Assembly: GCF_000519185.1 (NCBI RefSeq)
Contig: NZ_JAFA01000059.1
Location: 683-39,100 of the forward strand
Origin: Paraburkholderia nodosa DSM 21604
GTDB lineage: Bacteria; Pseudomonadota; Gammaproteobacteria; Burkholderiales; Burkholderiaceae
Direction of reading: 5' to 3'
DNA length: 38,418 nt
Positions within the stretch are counted from its first letter, which is position 1. Every line of letters starts with the position of its first letter. Position numbers and translations under genes: made by a program. The notes beneath the pieces are model-generated. The model had not been told where the DNA came from and ran no database searches. It saw only the letters and a program-made list of their open reading frames with translations. This document shows positions 33,948-38,418 of this stretch, piece by piece.

Positions 33948-35152
33948 TTGCCGGCCCTCCATTGTTCTACGTAGAGATCGTCGATCCACTGTACGTAATC
34001 AGTCAGCGGCTGACGCACGCGCGCCACCGTCTTGTCAGCGAGGTCTCCCTTGCTGATGTCGAACACGGTAGCCATGGCGAGTGCGCCGTTGCTCATCGCG
34101 GAGCTGGCCGGCACCTCGAGCGCGTTCACCCAGTCCTTGTAAGTCCGCTGCACCCATGAGCGCACGACCGGTGCCGACGACGTCTTGCCGTAATCGACCT
34201 TAGAAAGCAGGACGGAAACGAAGTCGTACGTCTTCTCGTCGCCGCGTTCCATGATCGTGTGCGCGAGGTCCGAAAACAGGCTCCAGAACGAGACCGAGCT
34301 GATGAAGTCCAGGCTTTCGGGCACGAGCGGCATGACCATGGCGTCAGCGGCCATGAGCGCGTTGATCGTGAGATAGGACAGCGACGGCGCCGTATCCAGA
34401 ATGATGTAGTCGTATTGCTTGCGCAGCACCTCCACCCCCTGGCGCAGCAGATCCCAGAACTTGAACCCCGGGTTCTTGATCACGGTACCGGGAATATGGA
34501 ACTCCGCGGAAAACAGCGTAGGGTGCGCGGGAATGACGTCAAGCCCGTCCCAGTAGGTTTCCTGCACAAAATTCAGCAGACCGCCTTCCATATGCGGGTC
34601 GTAGATGAACGGCAGGACCGTGCTATCCTCAGTCACTTCCTTTTCGGCATACAGACCGCAGAGTTCAGTCAGCGACGCTTGCGGATCCAGGTCGATCAGC
34701 AGCACCTTGCGGCCACGCAAGGTCAGGCCCTGGGCGAGACACATGGTCGTGGTCGTTTTCGTCGAGCCGCCCTTGAAGTTGGCAACGAGGATCACCTTGC
34801 CGTCGGCATCGCGCACGCCGGTATGGAGCGGTGTCTGATAAATATCGGAAACCTGCTGGACCCAGGTTCGCGCTTCGGGCAGGGTGAAGACCCGGCTGCG
34901 CCCGGACCCCTGTGCCACGCCTTGCGGGAGGCCCTCGCGGGTGGCAAGCAGGTTGTTCAGTTTGATGCGATCAATGCCGCACATCTCTGCGACCTGAGCG
35001 GACGTAAATGTGGGCGCCATCTTTCGCGGCCGCGGCGCCAGCATCATCTCCCGAAGCTCTTCAGATAGACGACCGGCCTCTTCGGCAAATTCGGTGATCG
35101 CGGAAAGATCCACACGTCGATCGATCGACGGCAATTCGATAGTTTTCGCCAT
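33944..35152 (-). CDS. parA: ParA partition ATPase, type Ia
   Basis: The ATPase has 402 residues. An N-terminal MerR/P1-ParA-like helix-turn-helix (FTSAQVAEMCGIDRIKLNNLL, split near residues 49-69) is followed by the ATPase fold, with deviant Walker A KGGSTKTT (127-134), LIDLDPQAS (152-160) and ILDTAPS. The length and the DNA-binding N-terminus are those of type Ia ParA, which both moves ParB-bound DNA over the nucleoid and represses its own promoter. It starts at ATG 35152 with no clear Shine-Dalgarno sequence. An inverted/direct repeat set immediately upstream is the probable operator. It is co-transcribed with parB through a GTGA overlap and divergent from the origin. Confidence 0.95.
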   Translation of the reverse strand: MAKTIELPSIDRRVDLSAITEFAEEAGRLSEELREMMLAPRPRKMAPTFTSAQVAEMCGIDRIKLNNLLATREGLPQGVAQGSGRSRVFTLPEARTWVQQVSDIYQTPLHTGVRDADGKVILVANFKGGSTKTTTTMCLAQGLTLRGRKVLLIDLDPQASLTELCGLYAEKEVTEDSTVLPFIYDPHMEGGLLNFVQETYWDGLDVIPAHPTLFSAEFHIPGTVIKNPGFKFWDLLRQGVEVLRKQYDYIILDTAPSLSYLTINALMAADAMVMPLVPESLDFISSVSFWSLFSDLAHTIMERGDEKTYDFVSVLLSKVDYGKTSSAPVVRSWVQRTYKDWVNALEVPASSAMSNGALAMATVFDISKGDLADKTVARVRQPLTDYVQWIDDLYVEQWRAGK

Positions 35153-35154
35153 TA

Positions 35155-35206
35155 ATACGCTTTTTATCAGAATTTGGATAAAGCGTAGAATACAGCAAAA
35201 GCGTAT
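35155..35206. promoter_or_regulatory. parA operator/promoter repeats
   Basis: ATACGCTTTT (35155-35164) and AAAAGCGTAT (35197-35206) are exact inverted copies. A third copy of the core AAAGCGTA lies at 35180-35187, 18 bp from the outer one in direct orientation. They fill the leader just upstream of the parA start and are the likely site for autorepression by ParA. Confidence 0.65.
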
Positions 35207-35230
35207 GAAAACACACTAATTGAGGGCGAT

Positions 35231-35332
35231 ATGAAAAAAAATGACCCTTCAAAACGGCCCGTGTTGCCCTCGTGGGACATTCCCAAGGGCAAAGTACCAA
35301 CAAAACTCGCAACGTCACCAAGGCCTCTGTAG
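35231..35332 (+). CDS. Possible 33-residue basic peptide
   Basis: ATG 35231 follows GAGGG at a five-base distance and opens MKKNDPSKRPVLPSWDIPKG followed by a Lys/Thr/Pro-rich end. It is divergent from parA and precedes the first iteron. The good ribosome site and lysine-rich start are suggestive, but I do not recognise a family. It may be a genuine small protein, a leader, or chance. Confidence 0.3.
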   Translation: MKKNDPSKRPVLPSWDIPKGKVPTKLATSPRPL

Positions 35333-35348
35333 GCCCTTTCTCTCCGGC

Positions 35349-35554
35349 ATGCCTGTTTTTTGTGCAAATCGCCGGGGCCAGAGCACTTCGCAGCAACTGC
35401 GCCGGTCGAGGTTTTTGTGCAAATCCGACTGCGGAACTTTCCGTGCTGGCTTTATCGCTCGCATGCGCATCGCGCAGTCACGGTTTTTGTGCAGTTCGAG
35501 CGGCTGATCTCCCAGCACGCTCGAATCTGGCGGCCGGGTAACGATTTTTGTGCT
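35349..35554. repeat. Iteron cluster A (4 copies, leftward orientation)
   Basis: Sequences ending in TTTTTGTGC(A) lie at 35349-35366, 35404-35421, 35476-35493 and 35537-35554. They are reverse copies of the 18-base unit TGCACAAAAACCGTTACC. The copies at 35476 and 35537 differ from it at two positions each; the first two keep mainly the TTTTTGTGCA half. Confidence 0.8.
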
Positions 35555-35590
35555 TCCAGATTTCTGCTACCTAGGCTGGCCGGCCACAAT

Positions 35591-36055
35591 TGCACAAAAA
35601 CCGTTACCGTACTCGCTGAGAAAGGCTTGCCGCGCGCGCCCTGCCACCGCATTGCACAAAAACCGTTACCCGATTCCCTCACCGCGCCCAGTACAGCCAC
35701 CATTTCACGATCACCAGGCGGTCCCATTCGACCAGGACGTGCCTCCCACGCCAAGGCTGCACAAATTTCGTTACCTCACGCAGACGGCAAACAAACGAGC
35801 TATCGCACCGCGACCGCACAATAATCGTTACCCCCAGCGTCGGCTTCCAGGATGTGCACAAAAAACGTTGCTATCACGGAGTCGCTCGCCCGTGCACAAA
35901 ATCCGTTGCCTTGCGTTCCTCGCGCCGGAGAGTCCCCCCTGAGTAGCGCCCCACCGATCTCTGTCATCACAATCGGCTCAATCCTGGATAGTCAATCGAC
36001 GTTCTGCACAGAAACCACTTCCATAGACCACCGGAACTGCACAGAAATCGTTACC
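35591..36055. repeat. Iteron cluster B (8 copies, rightward orientation)
   Basis: TGCACAAAAACCGTTACC occurs exactly at 35591-35608 and 35653-35670. Variants lie at 35758-35775, 35815-35832, 35855-35872, 35893-35910, 36005-36022 and 36038-36055. The TGCACA and GTTACC ends are the best kept. Spacings are irregular, 38 to 112 bases. These are the main candidate Rep-binding sites of the origin. Confidence 0.88.
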
Positions 36056-36186
36056 CTTCCGCGGGTTTCGGCGGGCGAAGGCCAGATTGAGTTCAGGTGT
36101 CCCAATGCCGGGAGCCTTTACACGTGGGGCTTCGAAGCTAATCCACCTTGAATTCCCTCACTGCATCGCGAGACGCAACACGTCAA

Positions 36187-36250
36187 ATTTCGCGTTGAGC
36201 ATCTTTTTTGCGAGCGGTTTGTTTGTTTACTTAAAGATAAAAACTCACCA
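36187..36250. other. AT-richer segment, possible unwinding element
   Basis: Between iteron cluster B and the sites next to rep lies a stretch with T- and A-runs (TTTTTTG, TTTGTTTGTTTACTTAAAG, ATAAAAAC). It is clearly richer in A and T than the surroundings, as expected of a duplex-unwinding element. I found no perfect DnaA box in it. Confidence 0.4.
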
Positions 36251-36303
36251 ACCAACTAACGTACGCACGCGTTCTCTTCCATTTCAAACACTTGCCGTGC
36301 AAA

Positions 36304-36450
36304 AGCACCGTTCTATGTGCGCACTGCACCGGTTTATGTGCAGCCAGGTGCCGTTTTATGTGCCGTTGTTGTAGAGATATTTGTGCGATCAGGTACGTTT
36401 TTTGTGCGCGAGCCGAATTCCGGGGCTGTTTGAGGTAACGTTTATTGTGT
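36304..36450. repeat. Iteron cluster C next to rep (5 variant copies)
   Basis: Diverged leftward-type units lie at 36304-36321, 36325-36342, 36347-36364, 36391-36408 and 36433-36450. The first three share a TATGTGC version of the TTGTGC half. The last, GGTAACGTTTATTGTG, lies about 60 bases before the rep start, where Rep binding could repress rep transcription. Cluster C probably serves copy control. Confidence 0.7.
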
Positions 36451-36508
36451 TGACTTGTGTTTGCGTAGTGATAGAGTGCCCGCCAATGTCGACGGGGAGA
36501 GCGGGCGT

Positions 36509-37891
36509 ATGTCGGAGGAGAGCGGGCGAAGGACTACAACACTGCAGATGTCGCTGGGTCTCTTTGAGGAGATGTCCGGCCAGCCGATCAATGAGAGCAC
36601 GCGGGAGATCGGTTTTCAGCGCAACAACGTGTTCGTCGCCATCAATGGGCTTGGGCTGTCTTCGCGCCGTTTCATCGACGCCGCCTATTTCATTGCCGCC
36701 CAGGAACCCGCGCCGCGCGATATCTACGATGTCGACCTGAACTACTTCAAGTGGCTCATGCGCTATGAGAGCCGCAACGTGCGCCATTTGCAGAGCGTCA
36801 TCAAGGAAGCGCAGCGCGTGTTGATCGAGGTGACCGACACGCCGCCCGACCGCGCGCCGAGCGAAGACGACCAGTGGATTTCCGAGCAGCTGATGGGCAG
36901 CGTGAAGATCGGCAAGGGGCGCATCCAGTTCCGCGTTCCGCCGCTCATGCTGCGCCACATCACCGGGCCCGACAAGCATCACTGGCTGAACCTGTGCATC
37001 ACGGCGTCGTTCTCGCAAACCTACGCGCGCGCGATCTACGACTACGTGTTGCCCTTCGTGGCGGCCGGTTTGACCGACTGGATCGAGCTCGACGTCATGC
37101 GGCGCTGGCCCGGCAAACTCGGTACGAGCGCGTCGGAGTTCAAGCATTTCCGGCCCAAGTATCTTGATCCGGCGGTGCGCCAGATCAACGAGCTATCGGA
37201 CATCGACCTCAGCTACGAAACCCGGGCCGACTCGGAAACCTCGCGCAAAATCAACAAGATCCGTTTCCGGATGAAGCGCAAGGACACGGTCGCCGCGCTG
37301 CTCTCCCGGCAGCCCGACGCGCATGACCTGCTGCTCACGCTCAAGGAGGAGTTCGGCCTGAGCAACAAGCAGTTCGACGTGATCGCCGAGCATCGCATGA
37401 GCTGGACCGACGAGCGCATCCAGCAGGCCATCGAATACACGCGATTCCGGCTCAACCAGGGCAAGGTGACCAAGAGCCCTGCGGGCTATCTGATGAAGGC
37501 GCTGAGCCACGACTGGCAGGTCTCGGAGGCCGAGCGCAAGATGGTGGCGATCCAGAGCGAGCTGGCCGTGGCCGCGACCGCTCAGGAGACCGCCAGGACG
37601 GTGGCGACCACAGCGGTCAAGCAGAGCATCGCGGCGCGCGACGAAGAGGCGCGCTCGCAGCGCAACGAGGAGGTCAAGCAAGGCCGCGAGCACTTCGAAT
37701 CGGCCGACGAGAAGACCCGCAAGGAACTGGTGCGGCTCTACATCGCCTCGCAGGCCGGCAAGCTCATGCTGCGCCGCCTGAAGCTCGAGGCGGGGGCGCT
37801 CTCCGATATGAATATCCTCAACCACTCCGATCTGTCGTGGTACTTCGGGCAATTCGTCTACGGGAAGATGAAGCAGCTTGCCGCGCAGTGA
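36509..37891 (+). CDS. Replication initiator protein (Rep, winged-helix iteron-binding type)
   Basis: The 460-residue initiator should bind the iterons and open the origin. I read two winged-helix-like regions: the first about 20-140 (FQRNNVFVAINGLGLSSRRFIDAAYFIA), the second about 170-270 (LCITASFSQTYARAIYDYVL and FKHFRPKYLDPAVRQINELSDIDLSYE in part), as in Rep_3-type initiators. A charged helical region follows (about 350-440). ATG 36509 is chosen for GGGGAGA upstream; the frame is open to a TTG at 36455 inside the promoter region. It is divergent from parA across the iteron region. It belongs to the plasmid/chromid Rep class and not to DnaA. Confidence 0.93.
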   Translation: MSEESGRRTTTLQMSLGLFEEMSGQPINESTREIGFQRNNVFVAINGLGLSSRRFIDAAYFIAAQEPAPRDIYDVDLNYFKWLMRYESRNVRHLQSVIKEAQRVLIEVTDTPPDRAPSEDDQWISEQLMGSVKIGKGRIQFRVPPLMLRHITGPDKHHWLNLCITASFSQTYARAIYDYVLPFVAAGLTDWIELDVMRRWPGKLGTSASEFKHFRPKYLDPAVRQINELSDIDLSYETRADSETSRKINKIRFRMKRKDTVAALLSRQPDAHDLLLTLKEEFGLSNKQFDVIAEHRMSWTDERIQQAIEYTRFRLNQGKVTKSPAGYLMKALSHDWQVSEAERKMVAIQSELAVAATAQETARTVATTAVKQSIAARDEEARSQRNEEVKQGREHFESADEKTRKELVRLYIASQAGKLMLRRLKLEAGALSDMNILNHSDLSWYFGQFVYGKMKQLAAQ

Positions 37892-38326
37892 GTGTCTTCA
37901 ATACGCTTGACGGCTGATATGCCGGTGGGCGTATTGCGGCCTCGCCCCGGCAGCCCGTCACTGCCTCCCGCGCTTACGTAGCTGAAAATATCCAGTCGAT
38001 CAACGGCTTAGGGCACTCGTCCTTGGCGTTCTCCACAAGCTTGTCAACGAAATCTGTGGGTAACTCTGGCCCACAAGGTCTTCGCTCTACCGATCGTGGC
38101 TCATTGATTTAACCAAGGCGCTTCGGCGATCGGGCACGCGGGCACCGATGCATCACGTGAGTCATCCCCTGTGATTTTTTCGGACCCGTCCGAGTGCCGT
38201 TTTCGCCTGTCTGGGTAAAACTTAGCTCGCGACTTGCATTAGCCACCGTGCGTGGCTCATGCCCGATGGTGTGCTGGCAGCGAGCGTCGATGGCACACCG
38301 TCTATTCAGGACTGCAGAACAGGGAG
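37892..38326. other. Intergenic region after rep
   Basis: About 435 bases. I see no strong terminator hairpin directly after rep. A minus-strand open frame that looks protein-like lies inside (37974-38108). A TGTGGGTAA at 38055 is one base from a DnaA box. Confidence 0.4.
37974..38108 (-). pseudogene. Possible C-terminal remnant of an unknown protein
   Basis: The minus-strand frame reads INEPRSVERRPCGPELPTDF and continues VDKLVENAKDECPKPLIDWIFSAT before its TAA at 37976-37974. The composition (mixed charged and hydrophobic residues, a helix-like VDKLVENAKDE) resembles real protein. An in-frame stop lies just upstream and there is no start codon, so it may be a truncated gene end. I do not recognise the family. 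Confidence 0.3.
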
Positions 38327-38332
38327 ATGGCC

Positions 38333-38418
38333 GTGGCGGAATCGGACAAACCGGCGAGACTGGTCACGGGCCGCCAGTCGGCGCATCTGGACATCATCCT
38401 CAAGGCCCGCAGGTACGA
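38333..38418 (+). CDS. N-terminus of an unidentified protein (partial)
   Basis: GTG 38333 has AGGGAG upstream at a normal distance and opens MAESDKPARLVTGRQSAHLD followed by IILKARRY, running off the window. The in-frame ATG at 38327 abuts the same AGGGAG with no spacing, so GTG is preferred. Twenty-eight residues are too few to name a family. It is in the same direction as rep, 441 bases after it. Confidence 0.5.
   Translation, partial: MAESDKPARLVTGRQSAHLDIILKARRY

Larger units (their letters stand above)
35349..36450. other. oriV: Replication origin of a secondary replicon
   Basis: A 1.1-kb region holds 17 iteron-like units in three groups, an AT-richer segment, and lies between divergent parA and rep. 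This is the classic order of an iteron-regulated origin and of Burkholderiaceae chromids and megaplasmids. Open frames that cross it are products of the repeats and not genes. Confidence 0.85.

Noticed and set aside
35360..35942. Protein genes across the iteron region
   Set aside because: The open frames are made by the repeats themselves, have repeated peptide pieces from the iterons, and no ribosome site or domain.
1..38418. tRNA, rRNA and complete insertion sequences
   Set aside because: No tRNA cloverleaf, rRNA segment, or transposase with terminal repeats was recognised anywhere in the window.

Overview
The window looks like part of a secondary replicon (chromid or megaplasmid) of a GC-rich betaproteobacterium of the Burkholderiaceae, in the Burkholderia/Paraburkholderia/Caballeronia group. 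The reasons are the codon usage, the type of Gram-negative porin, the DUF4148 protein, the H-NS protein with a histone-H1-like tail, and above all a parA-parB-centromere block facing an iteron-controlled rep gene. The genus is an inference.

Layout. 1-911: a gene end, an orphan 16-bp operator-like palindrome and a frameshifted Kelch-repeat remnant. 912-5012: a LysR regulator divergent from a TauE/SafE-type exporter, a small secreted DUF4148 protein, a methyltransferase and a Tat-exported intradiol dioxygenase. 5359-7723: a branched-chain-amino-acid-type ABC binding protein and a porin. 7915-14479: a mandelate/benzoylformate module on the minus strand (benzoylformate decarboxylase, aldehyde dehydrogenase, ketopantoate-reductase-family dehydrogenase, MFS aromatic acid transporter) with a divergent LysR gene. 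14489-20510: a tightly coupled four-gene operon of three different SPFH/HflKC-like membrane proteins and a heavy-metal-type P-type ATPase. 20778-24628: a membrane diguanylate cyclase, a second MFS transporter and a second TauE/SafE protein. 24761-30243: an H-NS protein and a YhaO-YhaN (SbcD-SbcC-like) pair. 30244-31800: about 1.5 kb without a convincing gene. 31801-35206: eight 17-bp palindromes (probable parS centromere), parB, parA and the parA operator. 35349-37891: an iteron-rich origin and the replication initiator gene. The last 0.5 kb holds a possible gene remnant and the start of another gene.

How the genes fit together. The mdl-like operon would take an aromatic 2-hydroxyacid in through the MFS carrier, oxidise it with the ketopantoate-reductase-family enzyme, decarboxylate the 2-oxoacid to an aldehyde and oxidise that to an aromatic acid. 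The SPFH/ATPase operon looks like a cation pump assembled with its own membrane scaffold, and its function is the least explained in the window. The par/rep block replicates and segregates the replicon with non-canonical centromere sites.
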